64,000 nucleotides of DNA from assembly GCF_028765575.1 (NCBI RefSeq), contig NZ_JARACO010000016.1, positions 1-64,000 of the forward strand. The letters run 5' to 3'. The number at the start of each line of letters is the position of its first letter. The stretch's first letter is position 1. The stretch is from Aliivibrio sp. S3MY1. Lineage in GTDB: Bacteria; Pseudomonadota; Gammaproteobacteria; Enterobacterales; Vibrionaceae. Below the pieces are notes generated by a model. It was not told the DNA's origin. It made no database searches and saw only the letters and a list, made by a program, of their open reading frames with translations. The position numbers and the translations under genes are program-made. Below are positions 47,850-57,387 of this stretch, in pieces.

Positions 47850-49196
47850 ATGAATAAACCAATCGATATTACGTTATCCCAACATTGGGAAGATCGCATC
47901 AGTAACGAACAGAAGTTACGTCGTAATGATCACCGCAGCGTGTTTCAGCGAGATCGTGCTCGTATTCTCCACTCTGCCGCTTTTCGTCGCCTTCAAGCAA
48001 AAACTCAAGTACATGGCCCTGGTAGTGCCAATGATTTTTATCGCACTCGTTTAACCCATTCTTTAGAAGTATCGCAAATAGGAACGGGGGTAGTGGCTCA
48101 GCTTAAATTAAGACAACCTGAATTTCGCAACCTATTAACTTCCACAAGTTTGATGGAAAGTATCTGTTTAGCCCATGATATTGGCCATCCGCCGTTTGGT
48201 CATGGGGGGGAAGTTGCCCTTAATTATATGATGCGTGATCATGGTGGTTTTGAAGGCAATGGGCAGACCTTACGAATTTTAAGTAAATTAGAGCCTTATA
48301 CTGAACATTTCGGTATGAACTTAGCGAGAAGAACTCTACTTGGGGTTTTGAAGTACCCCGCTTTCTTAGATCAGGTTCATTCAAGTTACCGACCTGAACC
48401 TGTGACTAATTTACGACACTTAAAATCAATTGAGTGGCACCCACCAAAAGGAATTTATCGTGACGATGAGCAGCTGCTAAATTGGATTTTGGCTCCATTA
48501 TCAGAGCACGATAGAAACCTGTTATCTACGCTTCGCTTCCAAAAAGAAAATGACAACGCGCATCGTAAAACACGCTTTAAATCCATTGACTGTTCTATTA
48601 TGGAGTTGGCCGATGATATTGCTTATGGCGTTCATGATTTAGAAGATGCCATCGTGATGGGAATTGTCACTCGTAATCAGTGGCAAGAATCAGTTGCCAG
48701 TAAACTTGCAGACTGCGGTGATGAATGGTTTGAAGAAAATATTGAAACCATCAGTGATACATTATTTTCTGGTCTTCAATATCAACGTAAAGATGGGATT
48801 GGTAGCATCGTAAATGCCCTGTTGACGTCAATTAGCATTAAAAAAACCACCGTTGAAGAAGAGCCTGAATTCGAATCAGAATTATTACGTTGGAATGCGT
48901 ATTTAAGCCCTCCAATGACCTATGCGTTAGATATTCTGAAAAAATTTGTTGGCCAATACGTAATACATAATTCTGAAATGCAGCGAATTGAATACAAAGG
49001 CCAGCAAATTGTAATGGAGATTTTTGATGCGCTTAATTCAGATCCTGAGCGCTTATTACCTGAAAATGACAAACGTGAGTGGCAAGAGGCCATCGCTTCA
49101 GGGAGAAATGCACATCGCGTCATTGCCGATTATATTGCTGGCATGACCGATGGCTATGCCCAGCGTTTATATAATCAGCTTTTTGTTCCTATTTGA
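47850..49196 (+). CDS. dGTP triphosphohydrolase (Dgt-like, anti-phage type)
   Basis: The 448-residue HD-domain enzyme is predicted to hydrolyse dGTP to deoxyguanosine and triphosphate. The N-terminal arginine-rich [20 protein letters not shown] is typical of dGTPases, and the HD metal site is seen in [29 protein letters not shown] and [17 protein letters not shown]. Members of this branch have been shown to deplete dGTP during phage infection. The defence role here is inferred, as a housekeeping dNTP balance role is also possible. It is monocistronic, and no defence island surrounds it. Confidence 0.92.
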   Translation: MNKPIDITLSQHWEDRISNEQKLRRNDHRSVFQRDRARILHSAAFRRLQAKTQVHGPGSANDFYRTRLTHSLEVSQIGTGVVAQLKLRQPEFRNLLTSTSLMESICLAHDIGHPPFGHGGEVALNYMMRDHGGFEGNGQTLRILSKLEPYTEHFGMNLARRTLLGVLKYPAFLDQVHSSYRPEPVTNLRHLKSIEWHPPKGIYRDDEQLLNWILAPLSEHDRNLLSTLRFQKENDNAHRKTRFKSIDCSIMELADDIAYGVHDLEDAIVMGIVTRNQWQESVASKLADCGDEWFEENIETISDTLFSGLQYQRKDGIGSIVNALLTSISIKKTTVEEEPEFESELLRWNAYLSPPMTYALDILKKFVGQYVIHNSEMQRIEYKGQQIVMEIFDALNSDPERLLPENDKREWQEAIASGRNAHRVIADYIAGMTDGYAQRLYNQLFVPI

Positions 49197-49230
49197 TCGA
49201 ATACTCATCCAACCCTAAGTAATCAAAGGA

Positions 49231-49854
49231 CTACTCTGAACGGTAGTTCTTTTGGTACACCCCTTCAGGCATTTGGCTAATATGAAATTCAATCATGTTA
49301 TCGAATGCCGTTAGAATCGAACCAAATTTATCCAACTCTTTCGTTTCACCTGACTCACCATCAAGTTGGCTTAATACATGATAGCCCGCTTCTGCCGTTG
49401 ATAACGCATTGTCTTTTGGCGCTTTTCGAATACGATAGTTACCAGATAACTCGGTATCAAGATGTACTTTTGGTAATGAATGCAGATTGGTCGAAAGCTG
49501 CCACATTTTATAAGCTTTCTTCCACGTCCCATCCAATAAGATCACACGTTGTTTCTGCTTTGTCTGATTTGATGATGAAATTGCCTGACTAGTGCCGTCT
49601 AAAAACAACACTTGATGTTGGTATTGTTCGTCGTCCAATAGAGCATTTAACTCTACGTGATCGGTGAAATTTTCACCGATAAAAGTGCGGCAATTTACCA
49701 AACTTAACGATAAGATCTTTGCGGTTCCCAATGGTCGCTTAGCTTCTGTGGGATGCTGTAGTATGATGAGTTCAACCTCAGTAGAGATCGGTGTTATCCA
49801 CTCACAGATACAGGCTTTTTTTGTTTTTAGACATTGAAGACAGAATCGAATCAC
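49231..49854 (-). CDS. tapT: DTW-domain tRNA-uridine aminocarboxypropyltransferase (TapT/YfiP-like)
   Basis: The predicted product adds the aminocarboxypropyl group of S-adenosylmethionine to uridine 47 in the variable loop of tRNAs (acp3U). The 207 residues start with a zinc motif CLQCLKTKKACICEW. They contain the DTW-type motif IILLDGTWKKAYKMW and the downstream YRIRKAPKDNALSTAEA. It has an AAAGG ribosome-binding site. Its start lies 14 bp from that of the divergent rhombosortase gene. Confidence 0.9.
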   Translation of the reverse strand: MIRFCLQCLKTKKACICEWITPISTEVELIILQHPTEAKRPLGTAKILSLSLVNCRTFIGENFTDHVELNALLDDEQYQHQVLFLDGTSQAISSSNQTKQKQRVILLDGTWKKAYKMWQLSTNLHSLPKVHLDTELSGNYRIRKAPKDNALSTAEAGYHVLSQLDGESGETKELDKFGSILTAFDNMIEFHISQMPEGVYQKNYRSE

Positions 49855-49868
49855 AAGGAACCTTTGAT

Positions 49869-50432
49869 TTGTTTAAATTACTCTTTCCCATTTTAGTCGT
49901 GCTTGGTCTTACACAGCTAACTCAGGTATCAGATTTTTTTGTTTGGAACAGAAGCTTAATTCTACAAGGAGAAATTTGGCGATTAATAACAGGTAACTTT
50001 ACCCATACCAATTTTCCTCATTTAATGATGAATGCTGCTGCTTTGACTGTATTTTGTTTTATCTTTAAGGATATGTTAAACCCTAAAAAATTATGGCTAT
50101 TACTGCTATCTCTCAGTCTACTGACAGGATCGTTTTTATTGCTTTCGACCATGCAATCCTATGTTGGATTATCGGGTCTGTTACACGGTTTATTTATCTG
50201 GGCTGCCATTGAGGACATTAAACAACAACGCAATACTGGTTGGCTATTATTAATCGGTGTATTAGCTAAAATCGCTTGGGAGCAATACTTTGGAGCAAGT
50301 GCTGCCACTGTTGCTCTTATCAATGCAAAAGTCGCCACCGAAGCCCATCTTATTGGAGCACTTAGTGGTGGAATGCTCCAATTAATCAGCTATATTTTGA
50401 TCTTTAATAAAGCTTCTGACGTCCCAAAATAG
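49869..50432 (+). CDS. rrtA: Rhombosortase (rhomboid-family GlyGly-CTERM protease)
   Basis: Rhombosortases are intramembrane serine proteases that process GlyGly-CTERM proteins exported by type II secretion, such as VesB in V. cholerae. The roughly 187-residue protein has six hydrophobic helices, the active serine in [15 protein letters not shown] and the histidine in [14 protein letters not shown] chose TTG at 49869, 9 nt after AGGA; a GTG at 49791 lies inside the divergent tapT gene. No GlyGly-CTERM protein is encoded in this window. The 3' end overlaps recR by 29 bp in convergent orientation. Confidence 0.85.
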   Translation: MFKLLFPILVVLGLTQLTQVSDFFVWNRSLILQGEIWRLITGNFTHTNFPHLMMNAAALTVFCFIFKDMLNPKKLWLLLLSLSLLTGSFLLLSTMQSYVGLSGLLHGLFIWAAIEDIKQQRNTGWLLLIGVLAKIAWEQYFGASAATVALINAKVATEAHLIGALSGGMLQLISYILIFNKASDVPK

Positions 50433-51006
50433 AGTGAGATAACGTCGTACCATCCACGAGTTCTAACTCTCCCCCCATAGGGACACCATGCGCAATTCGA
50501 CTTGCTGATATTTTGTGTTCTTGGCATATTTCAGCAATGTAATGTGCTGTAGCTTCCCCTTCAACGGTTGGGTTTGTTGCAAGAATCACTTCTTTAATCC
50601 CCCCTCGCCCTAAGCGGTAGTCAAGTAAATCTAGCCCTATATCACTTGGACCAATACCATCAAGAGGGGATAAATGTCCCATTAAAACAAAATAACGTCC
50701 TGAGAATTGGCCTGTTGCTTCAACGGCAACGATATCGGCAGGACTTTCAACAATGCATAATTCCCCACTCGCCTGACGTTTTGGGTTTAAACAGATCGCA
50801 CACGTATCTTCTTCAGTAAACGTTCGACACTCTGAACAATGACCGATTTCAGACATCGCACGAGACAGAGAATCCGCTAATTGCATTCCCCCTTGACGGT
50901 TGCGTTGTAAAAGATGAAATGCCATTCGTTGAGCTGATTTCGGTCCAACACCTGGGAGACATCGTAACGATTCCATTAATTGCTCTAATAGACCACTGGT
51001 ACGCAT
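50404..51006 (-). CDS. recR: Recombination mediator RecR
   Basis: RecR works with RecF and RecO to load RecA at single-strand gaps. The 200-residue protein has an N-terminal helix-hairpin-helix ([18 protein letters not shown]), a C4 zinc finger ([16 protein letters not shown]) and a Toprim domain with [17 protein letters not shown] and [16 protein letters not shown]. It is the third gene of the dnaX-ybaB-recR operon, 97 bp after ybaB. Confidence 0.97.
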   Translation of the reverse strand: MRTSGLLEQLMESLRCLPGVGPKSAQRMAFHLLQRNRQGGMQLADSLSRAMSEIGHCSECRTFTEEDTCAICLNPKRQASGELCIVESPADIVAVEATGQFSGRYFVLMGHLSPLDGIGPSDIGLDLLDYRLGRGGIKEVILATNPTVEGEATAHYIAEICQEHKISASRIAHGVPMGGELELVDGTTLSHSILGRQKLY

Positions 51007-51103
51007 AGTTTTTATATTCCAGAAAAGAAAAAGGCAGCCACTTAGCCGCCTAATTTACCAAGATAAATCGTAATCTATCCTAATATTTATTATCTAAGAA
51101 AAC

Positions 51104-51439
51104 TTAGAATGGCATTTTAAAGCCCGGTGGCATTTGCATTCCACCAGTAACACCAGCCATTTTTTCTTTTTGTGTTTCTTCGATGCGACGAGATGCATCA
51201 TTGAACGCTGCAGCGATCAAATCTTCTAGCATCTCTTTCTCGTCTTCTTCCATTAGGCTTGGATCGATTTCAACACGACGCACACTGTGAGAACCGGTGA
51301 TCGTTACTTTAACAAGGCCTGCACCTGATTCACCTGTCACTTCTGTGTTTGCGATTTCTTCTTGTACTTTCTGCATGCGATCTTGCATTTGCTGGGCTTG
51401 CTTCATTAAGTTGCCCATGCCGCCTTTTCCACCGAACAT
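51104..51439 (-). CDS. ybaB: Nucleoid-associated protein YbaB (EbfC)
   Basis: The 111-residue YbaB/EbfC protein binds DNA as a dimer. It has the Met/Gln-rich start [20 protein letters not shown] and the conserved [18 protein letters not shown]. Its position between dnaX and recR is the universal order. An AGAGA ribosome-binding site precedes the ATG. Confidence 0.97.
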   Translation of the reverse strand: MFGGKGGMGNLMKQAQQMQDRMQKVQEEIANTEVTGESGAGLVKVTITGSHSVRRVEIDPSLMEEDEKEMLEDLIAAAFNDASRRIEETQKEKMAGVTGGMQMPPGFKMPF

Positions 51440-51543
51440 AATTATTCTCTCTTAAGTTTACTTCTCTATTATTAAGAAAATGGGGATGAAAATTACAATT
51501 TCAACCCATCGGAATATTTTACTTTAGATAGCGTGAGCGACGT

Positions 51544-53676
51544 TTAAATCGGTCTTACGCTCTCTTGATCTATTTCTGCACCAAATCTCTGCATAAAGAA
51601 ATTTACGTGCGGATCTTGTTGTAGACTTTGGTACGCCGTCTGTAATTTTGTTTGGTACATTTGTTCGCGCAACTCTAACGGTGTCGTACCTTCCGTGCTG
51701 ATATAAATCGACACGTTGACGTCTTTATTTAATGCCTGACTCAATGCTTGCGTAATCAATTCATTGGCTTTATCACCATTTAAATGTGATTGCTCCGCTC
51801 TCAAATGTAACGCTATTTGGTTGTCTTGCTCAACAAAAGAAGAGTTTAAGACCAGTTGTTGAACAAGCTTTGGTAATGTTGTTAATGACATTGCCAACGC
51901 TGACCATGGATCTTGCTTTGATGATTCATCCACCAATAGCTGCACCATCTCCGGTGTTTTCTCATGCTCTAGCGCTTGTTTTAACTTGGTTGGCGTAATA
52001 TCACTTGCTACCTTTTTTACTTCAGGTTGCGTTGATTTCCAACGATAAGGTTCTGCTGGCTTTTTCTCTTGTGCTGCTGAGTTTCCAATTTGCGACACCT
52101 GAGTACGAGGGGCTAAATGTTGCTTCTCAGCAATACGCTCTAACACTGAACTCGTTTTTTTCTTATCGGATGCCGCACTAGACTTTTTTGAGCCAGTACC
52201 ATTGTTTGCGTTAGCTAAATTATTTTTTGCACTGCGTAACTGATTACGAACGCCTAGCAAACCACTTTTTGGTGGTGTTGCAGGTGCTTGCTGTGCTGCC
52301 TGCGGTTGTTCCTGCATTACTTGATGCGGAGTTCCCATAGGCGGAGCATCATACACGGGTGGCTGCTCTGACTGCACTGGTGACACATATTGATCCTGTG
52401 CGTATTCTTGTTGCGGTGGTTGAGCAACTTGAGGTGCCTGACGCTGTACTGGCGTTTGAGGTCTCATTGCTGCTTGATTTTGATTCACCGGTGCCGTTGG
52501 TTGCTGTCTTAATACAGGAGCCGCTGTTGTTTGCGCCGCTTGAGGCTCTGTAGCTGGCACTGCGACAGGTTGAGCATCTAGCTGTTGTGCATGAACGGGG
52601 CGAAACGCGACCATTCTTAACAACATCATTTCAACGCCTGTTTTTTCCGTTGGCGCTAACGGTAAATCTTTACGGCTCTGCAGGGCAATTTGATAAAAAA
52701 GCTGTACTTCTTGTGGTGATAACTGACCACTTAAAAGCTCTATACGCTCTGCATCTGGTTGAGATTTATCCAAGGTTGCAGGCAATGCTTGATACATGGC
52801 TAATTTATGCAATTGATTAGCTATTTCTTTTGCTAATCCATCCCACTCAATCCCCATATCAGCAAGATCGTTCACACAGCTCATTAGTGTCTGCATGTTT
52901 TTGGTGCTAATCGCTTCTAAAATGCGAACAGCTTGATCGGTATCTAGTGTCCCTAACATCGCAGAAACGATATCAGTAGTAACAGAACCATTACCCAGTG
53001 CAATCGCTTGGTCAGTCAAACTCAGCGCATCACGCATACTGCCATCGGCAGCGTGTGCAATAAGTCCTAGCGCTCTCGCATCTTTGGTCACTTTTTCTTT
53101 ATCTAAAACAAAATCGAGTTGCTCATGTATTTGATCAACGCTGATGTGTTTTAAATGGAATTGCAAACAACGAGATAAAATCGTCACAGGTAATTTCTGT
53201 GGATCGGTCGTTGCTAATAAGAATTTGACGTATTCTGGCGGCTCTTCCAACGTTTTTAATAACGCATTGAAACTGTGGCGCGACAGCATATGAACTTCAT
53301 CGATCAAGTAAACCTTAAAGCGACCACGCGCAGGTTTGTATTGAACATTATCAAGTAGCTCACGTGTATCTTCTACCTTGGTTCTAGAAGCCGCATCGAT
53401 CTCAAGTAAATCAACGAAACGTCCTTCGTCAATTTCTTTACAGGTAGAACACACACCACATGGCGTCGATGTGATCCCTTCTTCACAGTTCAGTCCTTTT
53501 GCGAACAAACGTGCAATGGTGGTTTTACCCACACCACGAGTCCCGCTAAATAAGTAAGCGTGATGAAGTCGATTATGGTCAAGTGCGTTTTCCAACGCCG
53601 TAAGCACGTGAGGTTGGCCTACCACATCTTTAAAATGATGTGGACGCCACTTACGCGCCAGAACTTGATAGCTCAT
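51544..53676 (-). CDS. dnaX: DNA polymerase III tau subunit (and gamma by frameshift)
   Basis: DnaX is the clamp-loader ATPase. The 710-residue tau form starts MSYQVLARKWRPHHFKDVVG. It has Walker A FSGTRGVGKTTIARLFAKGL, a C4 zinc module (CEEGITSTPCGVCSTC) and Walker B YLIDEVHMLS, then a Pro/Gln-rich linker (about 375-480). The C-terminal domain that binds DnaB and alpha follows. I chose the ATG at 53676; an in-frame start at 53721 adds 15 atypical residues. A slippery heptamer at 52183-52189 should give a shorter gamma form of 499 residues (see that entry). It heads the dnaX-ybaB-recR operon. Confidence 0.97.
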   Translation of the reverse strand: MSYQVLARKWRPHHFKDVVGQPHVLTALENALDHNRLHHAYLFSGTRGVGKTTIARLFAKGLNCEEGITSTPCGVCSTCKEIDEGRFVDLLEIDAASRTKVEDTRELLDNVQYKPARGRFKVYLIDEVHMLSRHSFNALLKTLEEPPEYVKFLLATTDPQKLPVTILSRCLQFHLKHISVDQIHEQLDFVLDKEKVTKDARALGLIAHAADGSMRDALSLTDQAIALGNGSVTTDIVSAMLGTLDTDQAVRILEAISTKNMQTLMSCVNDLADMGIEWDGLAKEIANQLHKLAMYQALPATLDKSQPDAERIELLSGQLSPQEVQLFYQIALQSRKDLPLAPTEKTGVEMMLLRMVAFRPVHAQQLDAQPVAVPATEPQAAQTTAAPVLRQQPTAPVNQNQAAMRPQTPVQRQAPQVAQPPQQEYAQDQYVSPVQSEQPPVYDAPPMGTPHQVMQEQPQAAQQAPATPPKSGLLGVRNQLRSAKNNLANANNGTGSKKSSAASDKKKTSSVLERIAEKQHLAPRTQVSQIGNSAAQEKKPAEPYRWKSTQPEVKKVASDITPTKLKQALEHEKTPEMVQLLVDESSKQDPWSALAMSLTTLPKLVQQLVLNSSFVEQDNQIALHLRAEQSHLNGDKANELITQALSQALNKDVNVSIYISTEGTTPLELREQMYQTKLQTAYQSLQQDPHVNFFMQRFGAEIDQESVRPI
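52178..52189 (-). promoter_or_regulatory. Programmed -1 frameshift site of dnaX
   Basis: On the minus strand the zero frame reads TCA AAA AAG TCT, i.e. the A AAA AAG heptamer at 52189-52183 (codons 497-498). In the -1 frame it continues GTC TAG, so translation stops after one extra residue (V499). E. coli dnaX uses the same heptamer with a stop after one extra codon to make gamma. I see neither a strong upstream Shine-Dalgarno stimulator nor a strong downstream stem-loop, so efficiency may differ. Confidence 0.78.
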
Positions 53677-53719
53677 AGAATACAGCCCAAAATAAAATAG
53701 ATCTAAATCGTAGCACAGC

Positions 53720-53754
53720 AAAAAAATGAGATCTCCCTTGATAGAGAGATCTCA
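53720..53754 (-). terminator. Terminator after apt
   Basis: The stem TGAGATCTC / GAGATCTCA is followed on the minus strand by TTTTTTT. It lies between apt and the dnaX start codon at 53676. Confidence 0.8.
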
Positions 53755-53779
53755 CTCAATTTATTGTGTATATGAAGAA

Positions 53780-54325
53780 TTAGTGACCAGCAAACTCACA
53801 AATGCTGTACACGTTTAAACCTAGACCTTCTAAACGAGTTTGACCACCGATTTCTGGTAGGTTAATAACAAACGCGGCGTGCTCAACATCACCACCAAGT
53901 TGACGGATCAGTTTCACTGTTGCTTCAATAGTGCCACCTGTTGCTAGTAGATCATCAACGACTAATACTTTATCACCTTCAACAATCGCATCAGTGTGGA
54001 TTTCTAACGTATCAGTACCGTATTCAAGATCATACGTTTGTGCAATTGTTGGACGAGGTAACTTTCCTGGTTTACGCACAGGAATAAAACCGACACCTAA
54101 TTCTAATGCTAATGGTGCGCCAAATAAGAAGCCACGAGCTTCAGTACCAACTATCTTAGTGAAACCGCCTTGCTTATATTTTTCTACAAGTAGCTGGATA
54201 GTCGCTTGGTATGCTTTTGGGTCTTCCATTAAGCTTGTTACATCACGAAACATGATGCCAGCTTTTGGGTAATCAGGAATAGATTTGATGCTGTTTTTTA
54301 TCAGCTCTAGTGTTTCTGTCGACAT
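53780..54325 (-). CDS. apt: Adenine phosphoribosyltransferase
   Basis: Apt salvages adenine to AMP using PRPP. The 181 residues contain [20 protein letters not shown], the flexible-loop region and the PRPP-binding motif [17 protein letters not shown]. It lies upstream of dnaX, separated by a terminator, in the order apt-dnaX-ybaB-recR found in many gammaproteobacteria. Confidence 0.96.
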   Translation of the reverse strand: MSTETLELIKNSIKSIPDYPKAGIMFRDVTSLMEDPKAYQATIQLLVEKYKQGGFTKIVGTEARGFLFGAPLALELGVGFIPVRKPGKLPRPTIAQTYDLEYGTDTLEIHTDAIVEGDKVLVVDDLLATGGTIEATVKLIRQLGGDVEHAAFVINLPEIGGQTRLEGLGLNVYSICEFAGH

Positions 54326-54468
54326 GATTTTGTCCTACTCTGCCAAAATATGGCATTAAAATAAATTAACCGACTTATGTTATTCACTTTCTTTGTCGTG
54401 AGCAAGTATTACCCGTCGAGATGAGTTGTTGATCAAATCCCGATTAATCTTCACGATTCATTGAAAAA

Positions 54469-54834
54469 TTAAGAGCTTGGAATAGTTGAGAACCAGTAAA
54501 GAAGCATAATTGCCACTACAAGCAACAGAACTTTTACCCACACGATTGGCGCTAAACTGATTGATATAATAAAACTCATAACAATCATAAATTGCGCTTT
54601 CTTTTTTATTGAGGCCTTAATGGTTTTACGATCTTGCCATTCAACAATAGGAGGACCAAGCGAGGGATGCGTTAGTAACCAGTTATTCATTCGTGGAGAA
54701 GTACGCATAAACCCTGCGCTCGCTAATAATAAAAAAGGCGTGGTCGGTAATAGAGGAAGAAATATACCCACAATTCCTAACATTAACGCAATACTAGCCA
54801 AAATAAACCAAAATGCTTTATGAGAAAAATCCAC
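54469..54834 (-). CDS. ybaN: DUF454 (YbaN-like) inner-membrane protein
   Basis: The 121-residue protein has an N-terminal helix pair (FWFILASIALMLGIVGIFLP, followed by LLPTTPFLLLASAGFMRTS) and two further helices at the C-terminus (MIVMSFIISISLAPIVWVKV). The conserved GIFLPLLPTTPFLLLAS motif defines DUF454. In E. coli the ybaN homologue lies next to apt, as here. The function is unknown. Confidence 0.9.
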   Translation of the reverse strand: MDFSHKAFWFILASIALMLGIVGIFLPLLPTTPFLLLASAGFMRTSPRMNNWLLTHPSLGPPIVEWQDRKTIKASIKKKAQFMIVMSFIISISLAPIVWVKVLLLVVAIMLLYWFSTIPSS

Positions 54835-54888
54835 ATCACTGTCTCTACATATTACTGGATAACTTCATTTTTACGCTATCTGCATACA

Positions 54889-55998
54889 TTAATCAACCGA
54901 GGTAAAAATCAACTCTAATTTAAAGCTACTACAGCCTAAGTTATTTAATAACAAACTATTACGTTGCATGATCGGAAAGCGATGTACCTTATTTTTTGCA
55001 GCATTTAGCACCAACTGTTCATTTGCATGCAAAATATGGCGTTCTCTTTTATTCTCCCATACTGCGTCTAATCCTGCGGATAACATAAATAAAGCTTCAT
55101 CTGCCAGATCAACATAACCAAAAATAGCTGACATCGGTTGTACATTATCTATGGTTGCCATGCCTTTTTCTATTGATTCCAACATACTTGGAAGTGTATT
55201 TAATGAGATATTTTGATCTCGTATAAAATCATTAAAAAATGCCCGGATCAGTAAACAAGAAACAACACTGTTTTCACCACCAGTATTAGAATCCACCAAA
55301 TAGAAAAATAAACGACCATCTAATAACCATTCATAATCAAAAATCAGTGGCATACCATCCGTTGATTGTAGAAGACGATAACCGAGCTTCCAATCGCCAT
55401 GCTGAGCATCACTCTCTGGCAGCAGCTCAAATAATAATTCTCGTCCAACATTTGGTTCTTTTTGTAAGTAATCTAAATGCCAGTGCAATTCATCATTACA
55501 ACTTCTATCCATTTCTGATGTTCTAAACCATTGGCTGGAAAAGTCCTGCATTCGATAAGAACTCTCTTCGCTTAATTTCAATGCCGATGATAATGATTTA
55601 ATCAGAATAGAGACGTCCGTAATCGGTTTTACTAAAAAGTCTTTTGCTCCTAAACGCAATACTTTAGCTACATCTTGCATATCACCACTGCCAGAGACAA
55701 CAATGATAGGCAACATTGGGTATTCGAGAACGGCCTCTTCAACAAATTCAATTCCATTTAAAATCGGCATTGCTAAGTCGCACAATAGGACATCGGGCAA
55801 TGAATGTTGCAACATTTGTAAGCCTTCTAATCCATTATTCGCTTCTTTAACGTTACATGAGTAGCTTTCTAATACGGCTCTCACAATTGAGCGAAAAGTA
55901 GGATCATCATCTACAATTAAGACATCTTTATTCAATAATAGATCTTCTACTGGTACTTTATTTTCTCGCGCTCTTTCTTTACATTGCTCTACCGACAT
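54889..55998 (-). CDS. RssB-like response regulator
   Basis: The 369-residue protein has a receiver domain (residues about 22-140) with the acidic pair VDDD, phospho-acceptor aspartate in LLCDLAMPILNG, and K in DFLVKPITD. A PP2C-like/RssB output domain follows, with FYLVDSNTGGENSVVSCLLI and LIRAFFNDFIRDQ resembling E. coli RssB. RssB is the adaptor that delivers RpoS to ClpXP. The similarity makes an RpoS-turnover role plausible but not proven. It is oriented like ybaN, 54 bp upstream of it. Confidence 0.82.
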   Translation of the reverse strand: MSVEQCKERARENKVPVEDLLLNKDVLIVDDDPTFRSIVRAVLESYSCNVKEANNGLEGLQMLQHSLPDVLLCDLAMPILNGIEFVEEAVLEYPMLPIIVVSGSGDMQDVAKVLRLGAKDFLVKPITDVSILIKSLSSALKLSEESSYRMQDFSSQWFRTSEMDRSCNDELHWHLDYLQKEPNVGRELLFELLPESDAQHGDWKLGYRLLQSTDGMPLIFDYEWLLDGRLFFYLVDSNTGGENSVVSCLLIRAFFNDFIRDQNISLNTLPSMLESIEKGMATIDNVQPMSAIFGYVDLADEALFMLSAGLDAVWENKRERHILHANEQLVLNAAKNKVHRFPIMQRNSLLLNNLGCSSFKLELIFTSVD

Positions 55999-56253
55999 AC
56001 GACCACCCTCTGCACGTTCCCTTGGCGAATAATGAATAATTCCCTTACTATTTAATTTATCACTCAGAGTAAATTTAGTTCGAGATCAGGTTGAGTACAA
56101 ATATTTTTCAACAAGATTGTTAATAAGTGTAAGCTTGACTGCTTAGCTGGACTTTTATTTATAAAATTTCACTTTAGTTGACTTATAACAACGCGTCCCT
56201 TAGGGTTTTAGTTACACTTTATCACTAGAAAAAACAGAGAGTATCTCAATATA

Positions 56254-57129
56254 ATGAAATTAGATGATTTAAATTTGTTTCGACAGGTGGTCGATAATGG
56301 CAGTTACACTGCAGCCTCAAGAAAGACACTGATCCCTGTAGCGACAATTACTCGTCGGATTCAAGCTTTAGAAGATTCTTTAGATATTCGGTTACTTAAT
56401 CGCCATGCTCGCAAGCTATCATTAACAGAGTCGGGGCAGAAGTTTTACGATGAATGCGCCCCAATGTTAGCGACTTTAGTTAATACGAGTGAATGCTTAG
56501 GTGAAGAGTGTCGCGGAGCTGCTGGTAAACTCAACATCGCTGCGCCCTCCAATCTCACAAAACGCATGATCCAGCCGATATTAAATAAATTCATGCTGCT
56601 CTACCCAAACATTGATATTAACTTAACAATGAGCAATCAACCGGAGCAACTTGATCCTACTGATTGGGACATTATTTTTAGAGTTGGAAAACAACGTGAC
56701 TCTTCTCTTATTGCTCGTCAAATTGGCTCTTTAGAAGATATTTTGGTTGCTAGCCCTACTTATTTAGAGGCGAATTCAGAGCCGATTCATGCTCAAGAAC
56801 TTCATAAACATAGCTTATTAAAAGGCCACCCATTAATGCGTTGGCGCTTAACAAATAGTGATGGTGAATCGGTTACGATTACTGACGCAGGTCGCTTTGA
56901 GGCGAGTGAATTGAATGTTATTCGAATTGCTTGTTCTAATGGCTTGGGGATTACATTAATGCCAGACATTATGATCAGTCGTTATATTGCTAATGGTTCG
57001 CTAGTGCGTGTTCTTAAAAATTGGTCTGCTAACCCTAGGGACGTCTACATGATCTACAATCATAAAGATCATCAACCAGAAAAAGTTCGTCTTTTTATTG
57101 ATTTCGTAAGTAACCATATTGCCGAGTGA
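56254..57129 (+). CDS. LysR-family transcriptional regulator
   Basis: The 291-residue regulator has an N-terminal helix-turn-helix (MKLDDLNLFRQVVDNGSYTA then ASRKTLIPVATITRRIQALE) and a C-terminal substrate-binding domain. The short spacing and the sequence FEASELNVIRIACSNGLGIT place it in the CrgA-like group. The target genes and ligand are unknown. It is divergent from the RssB-like gene over 255 bp and ends at a strong terminator. Confidence 0.88.
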   Translation: MKLDDLNLFRQVVDNGSYTAASRKTLIPVATITRRIQALEDSLDIRLLNRHARKLSLTESGQKFYDECAPMLATLVNTSECLGEECRGAAGKLNIAAPSNLTKRMIQPILNKFMLLYPNIDINLTMSNQPEQLDPTDWDIIFRVGKQRDSSLIARQIGSLEDILVASPTYLEANSEPIHAQELHKHSLLKGHPLMRWRLTNSDGESVTITDAGRFEASELNVIRIACSNGLGITLMPDIMISRYIANGSLVRVLKNWSANPRDVYMIYNHKDHQPEKVRLFIDFVSNHIAE

Positions 57130-57160
57130 TACGCATTTAGTTTTGTCTAACAGAATGATT

Positions 57161-57192
57161 AAAAAAGCCTGTGAATATCACAGGCTTTTTTA
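57161..57192. terminator. Terminator after the LysR regulator
   Basis: The stem AAAAAAGCCTGTGA / TCACAGGCTTTTTT is closed by an AT-rich loop and flanked by A- and T-runs. It precedes the MITE-like element at 57213. Confidence 0.9.
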
Positions 57193-57212
57193 TATTAATC
57201 AATTAGATAATC

Positions 57213-57387
57213 ATACCAATCACAGTAAGTAAGTGATTAGAAATAGCGAAGGAAAAATGCTTGAGAACAAAGCGGCACTTTTCAACAAATAGTTTCGATA
57301 AGTAGTTATTCTACAATCAAAAAATTGAACGCAGTTATCGAGCATTTTAACCAGCTAGGATGATCAGTTATTTACTACGATTGGTAT
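57213..57387. mobile_element. MITE-like 175-bp element with terminal inverted repeats
   Basis: The left end ATACCAATCACAGTAAGTAA and the inverted right end ATACCAATCGTAGTAAATAA match over about 24 bp with four mismatches. The interior encodes no protein. The last base of the right repeat (57387) is part of the purF stop codon, so the element inserted at, or created, the end of purF. I recall similar elements in Vibrio and Aliivibrio genomes; no copy count could be done. A target-site duplication is not obvious. Confidence 0.72.
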
